From Candidatus Pelagibacter sp. (GTDB lineage Bacteria; Pseudomonadota; Alphaproteobacteria; Pelagibacterales; Pelagibacteraceae), in the NCBI GenBank assembly GCA_028100865.1, contig JAOHJV010000002.1, positions 1 to 61,182 on the forward strand: DNA of 61,182 nt, in the 5' to 3' direction. The notes beneath the pieces are model-generated. The model saw only the letters and a list, made by a program, of their open reading frames with translations, ran no database searches and was not told where the DNA came from. Shown piece by piece: positions 18,222 through 28,215 of the stretch (its first letter is position 1; each line of letters starts with the position of its first letter). Position numbers and translations under genes: made by a program.

Positions 18222-18839
18222 ATGGAAATTTCTAAACCATTTGGTCCATCTATTGCAAAAGTAAATATTCCTGAAGAAACAATTATAAGTATGAATAATT
18301 ATGTTGAAGAAATTATAACAAATAAAAAAGAATCTGATGATCTTGATTTTGGAAGCAACTTAGCTGGTAATGTTCAACAAGAATTTCGTTTAAGTGTAGA
18401 ATTTATGAAAAAAAATAATTGGGCTGAGTTCCTAGGAAAGTCCTGTCAAAAATGGTTGTTAGAGGGACACAACATTACATTAAAAAAATTTGAAATTATC
18501 TCATCTTGGATTGTAAGACAATTTAAAAATGAGTATAACCCTATCCATTATCATGGAGGACAAATTTCTGGAGTTGGATACTTAAAAGTTCCAAAAGATA
18601 TGGGTCAGACAATTCAAAAAAATAAAAAAGTTCAACATAATGGAAAGTTGGTATTAATAGATGGATCAAAAAAATTTTTGTGCAATCCAACATTTGTTAT
18701 AACTCCCAAAGTCGGTGAATTTTATTTTTTTCCAAGCTACATGATGCATACGGTTTACCCTTTTTCAAACACTTTAGAAGAAAGAAGATCAGTGTCTTTT
18801 AATGCAAAAATAGATGATGAGTCAGCAAAACTTAGATAA
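18222..18839 (+). CDS. Putative 2-oxoglutarate/Fe(II)-dependent oxygenase
   Basis: A 205-residue protein resembling the TIGR02466-type putative 2OG-Fe(II) oxygenases that are frequent in marine bacteria and their phages. The candidate iron ligands are in 'NPIHYHGGQISGVGYLKVP' (His-x-His region) and 'FFPSYMMHTVYPF' (distal His). The 2OG-binding arginine is in 'EERRSVSFN'. The substrate is unknown; the fold family hydroxylates amino acids, nucleosides or small metabolites. It lies directly between fur and miaB and overlaps the miaB start by 26 bases. Co-expression with a metal regulator fits an Fe(II) enzyme, but this is inference. Confidence 0.78.
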   Translation: MEISKPFGPSIAKVNIPEETIISMNNYVEEIITNKKESDDLDFGSNLAGNVQQEFRLSVEFMKKNNWAEFLGKSCQKWLLEGHNITLKKFEIISSWIVRQFKNEYNPIHYHGGQISGVGYLKVPKDMGQTIQKNKKVQHNGKLVLIDGSKKFLCNPTFVITPKVGEFYFFPSYMMHTVYPFSNTLEERRSVSFNAKIDDESAKLR

Positions 18840-20175
18840 ATCAAAAAATAATAAAAAAATTTTTATCAAAACATTTGGTTGTCAAATGAATGAGTATGAC
18901 TCAAATAGAATATATGATGCAGTAAAAAAGATTGGTTATGAAAAAGTAGAAAATTACGAAGATGCAAATTGTTATTTATTAAACACGTGCCATATACGAG
19001 ATAAGGCAAAAGAAAAAGTCTATCATGAAATCGGAAGAGTTAAAAAAATTTTTAGATCAAAAAAAAAACCATTAGTAATTATATCGGGATGTGTTGCACA
19101 AGCTGAAAATCAAGAAATGCTCAAAAGAGAACCGTACATCGACCTTGTTATTGGGCCACAAGCATATCATAAAATTAATGAGACAATTTTAAATCATATT
19201 GAAAAAAATAAAAAAACTGAAGAAACAGAATTTGATGCTATTTCAAAATTTAAATATTTTAATAAAATTAAAAATAATTCTGGAAAAATTTCTTCATTTT
19301 TAACTATCCAAGAAGGTTGTGATAAGTTTTGCCATTTTTGTGTAGTGCCATACACAAGAGGTCCAGAATATTCTAGACCATTTAAACAAATCTTAGATGA
19401 GGCTAAATATTTAATTGATTCAGGCACACAAGAATTAATTTTACTTGGACAAAATGTAAATGCTTACAATAATGAAAATTATAAATTATCAGATTTAATT
19501 TTAGAGATCGAAAAATATTCTGACATTAAAAGGATTAGATATACAACATCTCACCCGAAAGATATGTCGGATGATTTAATCGAAGTTTATAAATATTCAA
19601 AAAAACTTATGCCATTGGTTCATTTACCAGTTCAAACTGGATCCGATAAAGTTTTAGAGCTAATGAATAGAAAACATACAATAAGTGATTATTATAAAAT
19701 ATATGACCGTTTAAAAGAAATTAACCATAATATTCAATTTTCTAGTGATTTTATAATAGGTTATCCAGGAGAAGAAGATATCGATTTTAACGCTACATTT
19801 GAACTTATTCAAAAAATTAAATTTATAAATTCCTATTCTTTTATTTTTAGTCCAAGACCAGGTACAGTTGCAGCAGATTTAAAATTGACTGACAAAAAAA
19901 TTTCTATGGAAAGACTAGAAAAAATTCAAAGCCAGCTATATGAAAATCAGATGCAAGTGAATAAATCTTTTGAAGATAAAACAATTAATGTTTTAGTTGA
20001 GAATTTTACAGATGATAAAACTCAAGTTTTTGGTCGATCTGAATATATGACTTCTGTTATTTTTAATGGTAAAAAAGAGGATATCGGAAAAATTGTGCCA
20101 GTCAAAATTAATAAAAGTAATCGAACCACTCTGTTTGGTGAAAGAGATTTTAGCTCTAATCAAAAGGTAGCATAG
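18814..20175 (+). CDS. miaB: tRNA-2-methylthio-N6-dimethylallyladenosine synthase
   Basis: A 453-residue radical-SAM methylthiotransferase. The N-terminal UPF0004 domain has 'IKTFGCQMNEYDS', 'LLNTCHIRDKA' and 'ISGCVAQ', holding the auxiliary cluster cysteines. The radical-SAM CxxxCxxC is in 'QEGCDKFCHFCVVPYTRG'. A C-terminal TRAM domain ends near 'LFGER'. MiaB adds a methylthio group to A37 of tRNAs reading U-starting codons, including the tRNA-Leu(CAA) class found near 53.1 kb. Two adjacent ATG codons (18814 and 18817) are possible starts; both lie inside the oxygenase gene. The phoH gene follows after 3 bases. Confidence 0.96.
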   Translation: MMSQQNLDKSKNNKKIFIKTFGCQMNEYDSNRIYDAVKKIGYEKVENYEDANCYLLNTCHIRDKAKEKVYHEIGRVKKIFRSKKKPLVIISGCVAQAENQEMLKREPYIDLVIGPQAYHKINETILNHIEKNKKTEETEFDAISKFKYFNKIKNNSGKISSFLTIQEGCDKFCHFCVVPYTRGPEYSRPFKQILDEAKYLIDSGTQELILLGQNVNAYNNENYKLSDLILEIEKYSDIKRIRYTTSHPKDMSDDLIEVYKYSKKLMPLVHLPVQTGSDKVLELMNRKHTISDYYKIYDRLKEINHNIQFSSDFIIGYPGEEDIDFNATFELIQKIKFINSYSFIFSPRPGTVAADLKLTDKKISMERLEKIQSQLYENQMQVNKSFEDKTINVLVENFTDDKTQVFGRSEYMTSVIFNGKKEDIGKIVPVKINKSNRTTLFGERDFSSNQKVA

Positions 20176-20178
20176 CAA

Positions 20179-21174
20179 TTGAGTAGCTTAACAAAAAAAA
20201 ATAGTGATACTTCTTTAAAGTTTGTTTATTCTGATAATAATTCTTTAAGTGTTATATTTCATGATAACGAACTCTTGATTGGTGTAGTAGGTGAGTTTAA
20301 TAAAAATTTAAAAGAATTAGAAAAAATTACAGAAACAAGTTTATATTCTAGGGGCAATTCAATTTTAATTAAATCTAATCCAGAAAAAAATGAAATAGTC
20401 AAAAATGCAATAAAATTTTTAGCTAATCAATTTATTAACAATGGTAGTATTGAAAATAAAGATATAGTTTCTTCAGTAGATAATTTTATGATCAATGAAA
20501 AAGTTAAAAATAATAATGTCACTGATATAATCAAGACTCCAAAAAAATCAATTATTCCAAGATCAGAAAAACAAAAAGATTACGTAAGAGCCTTGAGACA
20601 AAGCGATATAATAATTTCTGCAGGTCCAGCGGGAACTGGGAAAACATTTTTAGCGGTAGCTGTAGGCCTTACGATGTTATTAGAAAAAAAAATTGAAAGA
20701 ATTATCTTATCTAGACCAGCGGTTGAAGCAGGAGAAAGATTAGGATTCTTACCTGGTGACATGAAAGAAAAAGTTGATCCTTATTTAAGGCCCTTATATG
20801 ACTCTTTATATGATCTCTTTGATTTTGAAAAAATTCAAAGAATGATTGAAATTGGTGATATTGAAATAGCGCCACTTGCTTTTATGAGAGGAAGAACTTT
20901 AAAAAATTCATTTGCAATCTTAGATGAGTCTCAAAATGCAACAGACACACAAATTAAGATGTTTTTAACTAGAATAGGAGAAAATTCTAAAATAGTTGTT
21001 AACGGAGATCCAACACAAATTGATTTACCAAATAAAAATATGTCAGGTTTAGTAAGATCAAAAGAATTATTAGGTCATTTAAATGAAATATCAGTTGTTG
21101 ATTTTGATCACTCAGATGTGGTTAGGCATCCACTAGTTTCTAAAATAGTTAAAGCATACTCAAAAAATGATTAG
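20179..21174 (+). CDS. phoH: PhoH-like ATPase (YbeZ)
   Basis: A 331-residue P-loop protein. An N-terminal KH-like region (to about 90) precedes the ATPase with Walker A 'SAGPAGTGKTFLAVAVGL' and Walker B 'FAILDESQNAT', plus 'GDPTQIDLP'. It is the YbeZ type, which partners the rRNA-maturing endonuclease YbeY. Here ybeY follows with an 8-base overlap, so the pair is coupled. The start is a TTG codon, chosen because no ATG lies near the miaB stop and the family N terminus begins here. Confidence 0.93.
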   Translation: MSSLTKKNSDTSLKFVYSDNNSLSVIFHDNELLIGVVGEFNKNLKELEKITETSLYSRGNSILIKSNPEKNEIVKNAIKFLANQFINNGSIENKDIVSSVDNFMINEKVKNNNVTDIIKTPKKSIIPRSEKQKDYVRALRQSDIIISAGPAGTGKTFLAVAVGLTMLLEKKIERIILSRPAVEAGERLGFLPGDMKEKVDPYLRPLYDSLYDLFDFEKIQRMIEIGDIEIAPLAFMRGRTLKNSFAILDESQNATDTQIKMFLTRIGENSKIVVNGDPTQIDLPNKNMSGLVRSKELLGHLNEISVVDFDHSDVVRHPLVSKIVKAYSKND

Positions 21175-21628
21175 TGTTGAAGTTTTCTCAGAAGAGAAAG
21201 CTTGGGCAAAAAAACTTACAAAAAAAGAGCTTTTTTTCAAAGAAATTTGTAATTTTTTCCCTAGAAAATACCGATTTCCCAATAAGAAAATAACCCTTTC
21301 TTTACTTCTCTCTAATAATAAATGTATCAAAAAATTAAATAAGAATTTTAGAAATAAAAATAAGTCTACAGATATTCTCTCATTTCCTTTAGCAAAAAAA
21401 ACATCAATAACTAAAAGTACTTATATTGGAGATATTATAATTAGTTATAATTTCATGAACAAACCTAAATCACAAAATATTAAAAGTTTTAAAAAAAAAG
21501 TAGCTAAAACTTTTATTCATGGATATCTTCACTTATTAGGTTTTGACCATATAAAAGATAAAGATTATAGAAGAATGGTTAGTGAGGAAGAAAAAATATA
21601 TAAATCTATAATTTCAAAGATTAACTAG
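21167..21628 (+). CDS. ybeY: Endoribonuclease YbeY (16S rRNA 3'-end maturation)
   Basis: A 153-residue zinc hydrolase. The middle motif 'NKSTDILSFPLA' and the zinc site 'TFIHGYLHLLGFDH' (the HGxLHLxGyDH signature) are intact. YbeY trims 16S rRNA and takes part in ribosome quality control. It overlaps phoH by 8 bases. The next gene, lnt, begins 2 bases after its stop. In many proteobacteria a CorC/YbeX gene lies between ybeY and lnt; it is absent here. Confidence 0.94.
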   Translation: MISVEVFSEEKAWAKKLTKKELFFKEICNFFPRKYRFPNKKITLSLLLSNNKCIKKLNKNFRNKNKSTDILSFPLAKKTSITKSTYIGDIIISYNFMNKPKSQNIKSFKKKVAKTFIHGYLHLLGFDHIKDKDYRRMVSEEEKIYKSIISKIN

Positions 21629-21629
21629 G

Positions 21630-23174
21630 TTGATAAAAAAAAGATACATTGAGATAGTTTTTTTAATAATTTTAGGTGCAGTCTCATCTTTAAGTTTACC
21701 CCCCTATAATTACTTAATAATAAATTTTTTTACCTTTAGTGCATTTTTTATATTCCTATTTAAAAAATCTAAAATTACTCAAAGTAAAAAACATTTCTTT
21801 ATTTATGGGTGGCTATTTGGATTTGGTTATTTTTTATCAAGCTTGTATTGGATATCAATCTCATTAACATTTGATCAAAATTTTAAATTTATAATTCCCA
21901 TAGCTTTTATTTTAGTACCTTTATTTCTGGGAATTTTTTATGGATTAGCTACTTTTTGTTTTATCATTTCAAATTCTAAAAAAGTAGTAAGTTCTTTTTT
22001 AGTTTTTTCATTATTTTTTGGAGTCTTTGAATTTATTAGAGGTTCAATTTTAACTGGTTTTCCTTGGAATTTAATAGCCTATAGTTTTGTTAATCATTTA
22101 GAAATATTAAGCATTACCTCATTAATAGGAACCTACGGATTTAATTTACTTTGTATTTCATTGTTTGCTAGTCCTGCAATCTTTATTCTAAGAGAAACAA
22201 AAAAAGATATAGCTGTGTGTGTAATTTTTCTAGTTATGCCATTTCTATTTTATCTATATGGATCATCTTATAAAGAAAGATTTAACTCATCAGATGCTAT
22301 AAATTATGAATATAAAGTAAGAGCCATAGGTTCAAATATAAGTCTAGATAGATTTTATTCAAATATTGATTCAGTCTCTGTAATAAATGAATTGATAGAT
22401 ATAAGTCAGCCTATTAAAGAGGATAAAACAATATTTGTTTGGCCTGAGGGAATTCTACCTGATGTTTCTCAAGAAGAATTAATTGAATTTAAGTGGTTAT
22501 TTGAGGATGTCTTCAGTACAAATCATTTATTATTTATTGGAATTAACAGTCAAAAAACAAACAAAGAAAAAATTGATTATTTCAATTCCCTATCAATTTA
22601 TGATCATAATTTAGAAATATTAAATTTTTACAACAAGATTAATCTGGTGCCATTTGGTGAGTTTTTACCTTTTGAAATTATTTTAAAAAAATTTGGTTTA
22701 AGCGCAATTACAAATAATTATCAATCATTTTCAAGTGGTGACGATAGAAAAATTATAGATATAAAAAGAGATCATTTTTCTTTGAAAATATTACCATTAA
22801 TTTGTTATGAAATAATCTATTCAGGTAAAATATTTAATAACTCAAATTTTGATTTAATGGTAAACATCTCTGAAGATGGTTGGTTCGGTAGTTCGATAGG
22901 ACCCAAGCAACACTTTGCTCATAGTATTTTTAGAGCAGTAGAAAGTGGCAAGTATTTATTACGTTCAGCAAATAATGGTATAGCAGCTATTGTTAATCCT
23001 TTAGGTATTGTTGAGCAAAAAGTTGAATATGGACAGTCAGGCTATATTGATTTTAAAAAAGCTAAAAAAATACAACCAACATTATTTTCTAAACATGGAA
23101 ATAAAATCTTTATAACATTAATTTTACTATATATTTTTTTGATATTTTCATTTAATAGATTTAGAAATGAGTAA
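21630..23174 (+). CDS. lnt: Apolipoprotein N-acyltransferase
   Basis: A 514-residue inner-membrane enzyme. The first half has about six to seven membrane segments. From about residue 225 a nitrilase-type domain follows, with the catalytic glutamate in '[10 protein letters not shown]', the lysine in '[16 protein letters not shown]' and the cysteine in '[12 protein letters not shown]'. A final membrane helix ends the protein. It N-acylates the cysteine of mature lipoproteins, such as the BON lipoprotein and LptM in this window. The start is TTG at 21630, two bases after ybeY. Its 3' end overlaps metK by 8 bases. Confidence 0.95.
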   Translation: MIKKRYIEIVFLIILGAVSSLSLPPYNYLIINFFTFSAFFIFLFKKSKITQSKKHFFIYGWLFGFGYFLSSLYWISISLTFDQNFKFIIPIAFILVPLFLGIFYGLATFCFIISNSKKVVSSFLVFSLFFGVFEFIRGSILTGFPWNLIAYSFVNHLEILSITSLIGTYGFNLLCISLFASPAIFILRETKKDIAVCVIFLVMPFLFYLYGSSYKERFNSSDAINYEYKVRAIGSNISLDRFYSNIDSVSVINELIDISQPIKEDKTIFVWPEGILPDVSQEELIEFKWLFEDVFSTNHLLFIGINSQKTNKEKIDYFNSLSIYDHNLEILNFYNKINLVPFGEFLPFEIILKKFGLSAITNNYQSFSSGDDRKIIDIKRDHFSLKILPLICYEIIYSGKIFNNSNFDLMVNISEDGWFGSSIGPKQHFAHSIFRAVESGKYLLRSANNGIAAIVNPLGIVEQKVEYGQSGYIDFKKAKKIQPTLFSKHGNKIFITLILLYIFLIFSFNRFRNE

Positions 23175-24336
23175 TTTAAAAAATTTCCTTTTTACAAGTG
23201 AGTCAGTATCTGAAGGTCATCCGGATAAAGTTTCAGATAGAATTTCAGACATGGTGGTCGATAGTTATCTATCTGGAGATCCATTCTCAAGAGTTGCATG
23301 TGAAACACTAACAACAACTAACAAAGTAGTTTTAGCGGGAGAAGTCAGAGGTCCTGAGATAAAAAAAGATGAATTAATTGAAAAAGTTAGAAACTGTATA
23401 AAAGATATTGGCTATGATCAGGAAGGTTTTACATGGAGAGAAGCGACAAAAATAGAAAGCCATCTTCATTCGCAATCTGCAGACATTGCAATGGGTGTAG
23501 ACTCATCTGGAAATAAAGATGAAGGAGCTGGAGACCAAGGTATTATGTTTGGATATGCTTGTAATGAAACTGATGTTTTAATGCCAGCACCTATTCATTA
23601 CTCTCATAAAATTTTAAGATTAATGGCAGAGGATAGAAAGTCAGGAAAGTTAAAAAATATAGAACCAGATAGTAAGAGCCAAGTTACTTTTGAATACGTT
23701 GATGGAAAACCTACAAAAGTAAAATCTGTGGTGATATCTTCTCAGCATTCTGCAGATGTTAATCAAGCACAAGTTAGAGATTTATTAAGACCTTACATGC
23801 TGCAATCTATTCCATCAAATTTTCTTGAAGGTTTTAATGAAGAAGAGTTTTACGTTAATCCAACAGGCAATTTTGTTATTGGAGGTCCAGATGGAGACTG
23901 TGGGTTAACAGGAAGAAAAATTATTGTAGATACATATGGTGGCGCTGCACCTCATGGTGGTGGAGCTTTTTCTGGAAAAGATCCTACAAAAGTAGACAGG
24001 TCTGCAGCTTATGCAGCAAGATATATTGCCAAGAATGTTGTTGCTTCAAAAATTGCAGATAGGTGCTTAATTCAATTAGCTTATGCAATTGGTGTTTCTA
24101 AACCATTGTCAATTTATGTTGATTTATTTGATAACGATTTAGAAAAAAATAAATTTGTTGTAGATAAGATAAATGAAAATTTTGATCTAAGCCCTCGAGG
24201 TATTAGAGAGATGCTAAATTTAAATAAGCCAATATACGAGAAAACAGCTGCCTACGGGCATTTTGGAAGAACACCAGATGATAATGGTTCATTTTCTTGG
24301 GAAAAAACTGATAAAACTAGCTATTTTTCTAAATAG
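23167..24336 (+). CDS. metK: S-adenosylmethionine synthetase
   Basis: A 389-residue enzyme making SAM from methionine and ATP. The motifs are '[20 protein letters not shown]' near the N terminus, '[12 protein letters not shown]' for ATP binding, and '[20 protein letters not shown]' near residue 260. SAM feeds MiaB, RsmI, UbiE and Lnt-pathway neighbours. It overlaps lnt by 8 bases and ends this transcription block; the next features are a promoter and a hairpin ahead of nusA. The trmB gene, commonly downstream, is not present. No SAM-riboswitch-like leader precedes it, since it begins inside lnt. Confidence 0.97.
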   Translation: MSNLKNFLFTSESVSEGHPDKVSDRISDMVVDSYLSGDPFSRVACETLTTTNKVVLAGEVRGPEIKKDELIEKVRNCIKDIGYDQEGFTWREATKIESHLHSQSADIAMGVDSSGNKDEGAGDQGIMFGYACNETDVLMPAPIHYSHKILRLMAEDRKSGKLKNIEPDSKSQVTFEYVDGKPTKVKSVVISSQHSADVNQAQVRDLLRPYMLQSIPSNFLEGFNEEEFYVNPTGNFVIGGPDGDCGLTGRKIIVDTYGGAAPHGGGAFSGKDPTKVDRSAAYAARYIAKNVVASKIADRCLIQLAYAIGVSKPLSIYVDLFDNDLEKNKFVVDKINENFDLSPRGIREMLNLNKPIYEKTAAYGHFGRTPDDNGSFSWEKTDKTSYFSK

Positions 24337-24342
24337 TTTCTG

Positions 24343-24370
24343 TTGAATTAAAAAAAAACTTTACTATATT
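24343..24370 (+). promoter_or_regulatory. Candidate housekeeping promoter for the nusA operon
   Basis: TTGAAT at 24343-24348 and TATATT at 24365-24370 are separated by 16 bases, a good sigma-70-like pair just after the metK stop. Transcription would start near 24377 and run straight into the hairpin at 24393-24419 before reaching nusA. Confidence 0.55.
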
Positions 24371-24392
24371 GCCCTTACATTATTGAATTTAC

Positions 24393-24419
24393 AAAATGGG
24401 CATTAGCCCATTTTTTTTT
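24393..24419 (+). terminator. Intrinsic terminator between the promoter and nusA (candidate attenuator)
   Basis: The arms AAAATGGGC (24393-24401) and GCCCATTTT (24406-24414) pair perfectly around a 4-base ATTA loop. A run of nine T begins inside the 3' arm (24411-24419). This is a textbook intrinsic terminator. It can end transcripts coming from metK. Because the likely nusA promoter lies upstream of it, it can also attenuate the nusA operon. A Shine-Dalgarno-like GGAG follows immediately. Confidence 0.8.
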
Positions 24420-24434
24420 GGAGCAAACAAAAAC

Positions 24435-25988
24435 ATGTTAAATAAAAGAGCAGATAAATTAGAATTATTAAGAATAGCTGAAGCTGTAGCTTTAGAAAAG
24501 TCTATCGACAAAGAACTAATCATTAGTTCAATGGAAACTGGAATTGCAAAAGCAGCAAAGTCTAAATTTGGTCAGGAAAATGAAATAAAAGTTTCAATTA
24601 ATAGAGATAATGGTGACATTGAAATCTTTAGAAAATTGATTGTTGCTGAAAATCCAGAGAACTCTAATACAGAAATTAAACTTGAAGACGCAATTAATCT
24701 AAATGAAATTAACAAAGACAAAGCAGTTGGAGATGAGGTGTTACAACCGTTACCATCTTTTGACTTTGGAAGAATTGCAGCTCAAACGGCGAAACAAGTA
24801 ATCAGTTTTAATGTAAGAGAAGCTGAGAGAGAAAGACAATACAATGACTTTATTGATAAAAAAGATACAATTTTAAGTGGTATTGTTAAAAGACTAGAAT
24901 TTGGAAATGTTATTGCGGATCTTGGACGTACAGAAGCAATTATCCAAAAAAATGAAATGATACCAAGAGAAAATATTAAAGCTGGAGATAGAATTAAAGC
25001 TTATTGCTATGATATAAGAAGAGAGCCGAGAGGACAACAAATTTTCTTATCAAGAGCACACCCAAAGTTTATGGAAAAGCTATTTGTTCAAGAAGTTCCA
25101 GAAATTTATGATGGATTGATTGAAATAAAATCTTCATCAAGGGATCCAGGTAGCAGAGCAAAAATTTGTGTTAAGGCAGTAGACACATCACTTGATCCAG
25201 TTGGAGCTTGCGTAGGTATGAGAGGATCTAGAGTTCAAGCTGTTGTGAATGAATTACAAGGTGAAAAAATTGATATTGTAAATTGGTCTGAAGATCCAGC
25301 AATTTTGGTTTCAAATGCTTTATCACCAGCAGAAGTCCAAAGAGTAAATGTAGACTCAGAAAGAAAAAAATTAGACGTAATTTTAACTGAAGAAAATTTA
25401 AGTAAAGCGATTGGAAGAAGAGGTCAAAACGTAAGACTTGCAACTAAGTTATTAAATTATGAAATTAATATAATGACTGATGCAGAAGACTCAGAAAGAA
25501 GACAATCTGAATTTAAAGAAAAAACAGAAAACTTCGTTAAAAACTTAGAGTTAGATGAAACGTTGGGTCAATTACTTGTTGCCGAAGGGTTTTCATCAAT
25601 AGATGATATTAAAGATACTACCGCAGAAAGTTTAATGAAAATCGAAGGTATTGAAGAAGATACTGCAAAAGCGTTAATAGAAAGAGCAAAAGAATTTCAT
25701 CAAAAAGATCAAGAAGATATTTCAGAAAGAATAAAAGAATTAGGTCTTCAAGATGCTTTGATAAATTTAAAAGGACTAACGCCTGGAATGTTAATGACTT
25801 TAGGCGATCAAAAAATTCTAACTTTAGAAGATTTTGCTGATTTAGCATCAGATGAGTTAACAGGTGGATTTGATATTGTTAAAGGTGAAAGAGTAAAAAT
25901 CCAAGGTTACCTTGAAGATTTTGCCTTATCAAAAGAAGAATCAGACGAATTGATTATGTCTGCGAGAAATATTATCTACAAAGATTGA
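24435..25988 (+). CDS. nusA: Transcription termination/antitermination factor NusA
   Basis: I start it at ATG 24435. An earlier in-frame ATG at 24396 lies inside the terminator hairpin, whereas 24435 follows a GGAG site and matches the family start 'ELLRIAEAVALEKSIDKEL'. The 517 residues contain the N-terminal RNA-polymerase-binding domain (to about 125), S1, two KH domains ('VGACVGMRGSRVQAV', 'SKAIGRRGQNVRLA') and two C-terminal acidic helix-hairpin-helix repeats. NusA promotes pausing, intrinsic termination and rRNA antitermination. It heads nusA-infB-rbfA-rpsO-pnp. The usual rimP before it and ylxR after it are missing. Confidence 0.96.
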   Translation: MLNKRADKLELLRIAEAVALEKSIDKELIISSMETGIAKAAKSKFGQENEIKVSINRDNGDIEIFRKLIVAENPENSNTEIKLEDAINLNEINKDKAVGDEVLQPLPSFDFGRIAAQTAKQVISFNVREAERERQYNDFIDKKDTILSGIVKRLEFGNVIADLGRTEAIIQKNEMIPRENIKAGDRIKAYCYDIRREPRGQQIFLSRAHPKFMEKLFVQEVPEIYDGLIEIKSSSRDPGSRAKICVKAVDTSLDPVGACVGMRGSRVQAVVNELQGEKIDIVNWSEDPAILVSNALSPAEVQRVNVDSERKKLDVILTEENLSKAIGRRGQNVRLATKLLNYEINIMTDAEDSERRQSEFKEKTENFVKNLELDETLGQLLVAEGFSSIDDIKDTTAESLMKIEGIEEDTAKALIERAKEFHQKDQEDISERIKELGLQDALINLKGLTPGMLMTLGDQKILTLEDFADLASDELTGGFDIVKGERVKIQGYLEDFALSKEESDELIMSARNIIYKD

Positions 25989-25998
25989 GTGATGAGCT

Positions 25999-28215
25999 AT
26001 GGAAAAGAAAACAAAATTAACAATATCTGGCACAGCCAAAAAATCTTTTAAAAATATTGAGCTTGCAAAAACTCAAGGAAAAAATTCTGTAGTAATTGAA
26101 AAACAACCAAGTAAATTTCCAAGTAGAGGTGGATCCTCTAGACCTGGAGGCTTTAAGCCTAAAACTACCTCAACATTTAATAGAGCTGGTTCAGCAAAAC
26201 CATCCTTTGCACCCAAATCACCTCCAATAACAAATGATTTTGAGCGAAGAAAGCTAGCAGAGCAAAGAGCTACGAAGAGACTTAAGGGAGATGACAATAA
26301 AGATAAGAAAACATTAAAAGCAGGGACCAAAAAGAGAGAATTAAAATTAACAGTCTCAAGAGCTCTAAGTGATGAAATTGAGGCTAGAGCGAGAAGTGAA
26401 GCTTCTGTTAAGAGAGCAAGGCAAAAAGAAAATAAAAATTTAACTAAAGAAGAAGCTCAAGAAAGTTTAAAACCTGTTAAACGAGACGTAAATATTCCAG
26501 AAGCTATTACAGTTAGAGAGCTGGCTAATAGAATGGCAGAACAATCAAGTAACGTTATAAAGTTTTTATTTGGAATGGGTGTTACTGTAACTATCAATCA
26601 AACATTAGCTGCTGATACTGCTGAATACTTAGTAAAAGAATTTGGACACAACCCAGTAAGAGAAGAAAAAGCTGAAGAAATAATTCAAAAGATTAAAGCT
26701 ACAAGAGTAGAGAATTTAAAAAATAGACCACCAATTATAACTGTTATGGGCCACGTTGATCATGGTAAAACTTCAGTCTTAGATGTTTTAAGAAGCGCGA
26801 ATGTTGTGTCAGGAGAATTTGGTGGAATTACTCAACACATTGGAGCTTATCAAATAGAAAGCCAATCTAATAAACTAACTTTTATTGATACACCGGGTCA
26901 CGCAGCCTTTACTGAAATGAGAGCAAGAGGATCAAAATTAACTGATGTGGTTGTTCTAGTTGTTGCGGCTGATGATGGTGTTAAACCACAAACAGTAGAG
27001 TCTATTAAACATGCCAAAGCTGCAAATGTTCCAATTGTTGTAGCAATTAACAAATGTGATTTACCAGATGCAGATCCACAAAAAATAAAAAACCAGTTAT
27101 TAGAACATGAACTAATTGCTGAAGATTTATCTGGAGACACTTTAATGGTTGAAATCTCAGCAACTACTAAAAAGAATTTAGACAAATTAGTTGAAGCAAT
27201 CGTTTTACAAGCTGAAATATTAGATTTAAAAACTGATTTTGAATCAAAGGCTACAGGAATTGTGCTGGAATCTAAAATTGATGTTGGAAGAGGGCCTGTT
27301 GCAACAATTATAGTAACCACAGGAACTTTAAAAAAAGGTGACTTTTTTGTGAGTGGTTTGAAATGGGGAAAAGTTAGAGCAATAATTGATGATAAAGGAA
27401 AAAATATCAATGAAGCACCTCCATCAGCACCAGTTGAAATTTTAGGAATTAATGGTGCAGCAAAATCTGGAGACGATTTTATTGTTGTTGATAATGAAAA
27501 AGAGGCAAAAACTTTAAGTGAAAACAGAGCTCAAGAAAGCAAAGATGTAAAAAACCCATTAACATTTGCAACACAAGACTCGGCTTTTTCAGATAATTCA
27601 GCAGAGGAATTAAATTTAATAATTAAATCAGATGTTCATGGATCATCTGAGGCAATCAAAAATGCAATAAGTCAAATTAAACATGATGAAGTTAAACCTA
27701 AAATAATTTTAGCTGATATTGGAATGGTAACTGAAACAGATGTTACATTAGCAAAAGCTTCAAATGCAGTTTTAATAGCGTTTAATGTTAAACCAAGTAA
27801 GGAAGCAAAAAAACTAGCAGAAAATGAAAAAATAAAAATTTCATCTTATAATATTATCTATGAAGTTTTAGATTATATTAAGCAAAAAATGTCAGGATTA
27901 TTATCTCCTGATATTCAAGAGACAGTTACAGGTACAGCTCAAATCTTAGAAATATTTAAAGTTTCAGGAGCTGGAAAAGTGGCAGGATCAAAAGTCATGG
28001 AAGGAGAAATTACTACTGCTTCAGATGTTAGAATAATAAGAGATGGAGCAATTATTTATACTGGAAAAGTAGGAACTCTTTTCAGAGAAAAAAATCAGGT
28101 AAAACAGGTTAATAACGGTCAAGAATGTGGAATTACTGTAAAAGATTATATGGATTTTCAAAAAAACGACACAATAGAAGCGTTTAGTGTAACATCAACT
28201 GACAGAATGATTTAA
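25999..28215 (+). CDS. infB: Translation initiation factor IF-2
   Basis: A 738-residue GTPase, shorter than the E. coli long form because the N-terminal low-complexity region is modest (about 1-160, rich in Lys, Arg, Ser and Gly). An IF2_N domain near 170-220 precedes the G domain with 'VMGHVDHGKTSVLD', 'DTPGHAAFTEMRARG' and 'NKCDLPDAD'. Domains II to IV follow. It brings initiator tRNA to the 30S subunit. It starts 10 bases after nusA. Its last base overlaps rbfA by the TAATG-type junction at 28215. Confidence 0.97.
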   Translation: MEKKTKLTISGTAKKSFKNIELAKTQGKNSVVIEKQPSKFPSRGGSSRPGGFKPKTTSTFNRAGSAKPSFAPKSPPITNDFERRKLAEQRATKRLKGDDNKDKKTLKAGTKKRELKLTVSRALSDEIEARARSEASVKRARQKENKNLTKEEAQESLKPVKRDVNIPEAITVRELANRMAEQSSNVIKFLFGMGVTVTINQTLAADTAEYLVKEFGHNPVREEKAEEIIQKIKATRVENLKNRPPIITVMGHVDHGKTSVLDVLRSANVVSGEFGGITQHIGAYQIESQSNKLTFIDTPGHAAFTEMRARGSKLTDVVVLVVAADDGVKPQTVESIKHAKAANVPIVVAINKCDLPDADPQKIKNQLLEHELIAEDLSGDTLMVEISATTKKNLDKLVEAIVLQAEILDLKTDFESKATGIVLESKIDVGRGPVATIIVTTGTLKKGDFFVSGLKWGKVRAIIDDKGKNINEAPPSAPVEILGINGAAKSGDDFIVVDNEKEAKTLSENRAQESKDVKNPLTFATQDSAFSDNSAEELNLIIKSDVHGSSEAIKNAISQIKHDEVKPKIILADIGMVTETDVTLAKASNAVLIAFNVKPSKEAKKLAENEKIKISSYNIIYEVLDYIKQKMSGLLSPDIQETVTGTAQILEIFKVSGAGKVAGSKVMEGEITTASDVRIIRDGAIIYTGKVGTLFREKNQVKQVNNGQECGITVKDYMDFQKNDTIEAFSVTSTDRMI

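Noticed and set aside
24396..24434. An in-frame ATG at 24396 giving NusA 13 extra residues
   Set aside because: It lies inside the terminator hairpin, has no ribosome-binding site, and the extra residues do not match the family. ATG 24435 follows GGAG and fits the NusA N terminus.
26898..27410. A 170-codon open frame on the minus strand inside infB
   Set aside because: It is antisense to the conserved IF-2 G domain, has Ser/Thr/Ile-rich composition typical of antisense frames, and has no recognisable domain.
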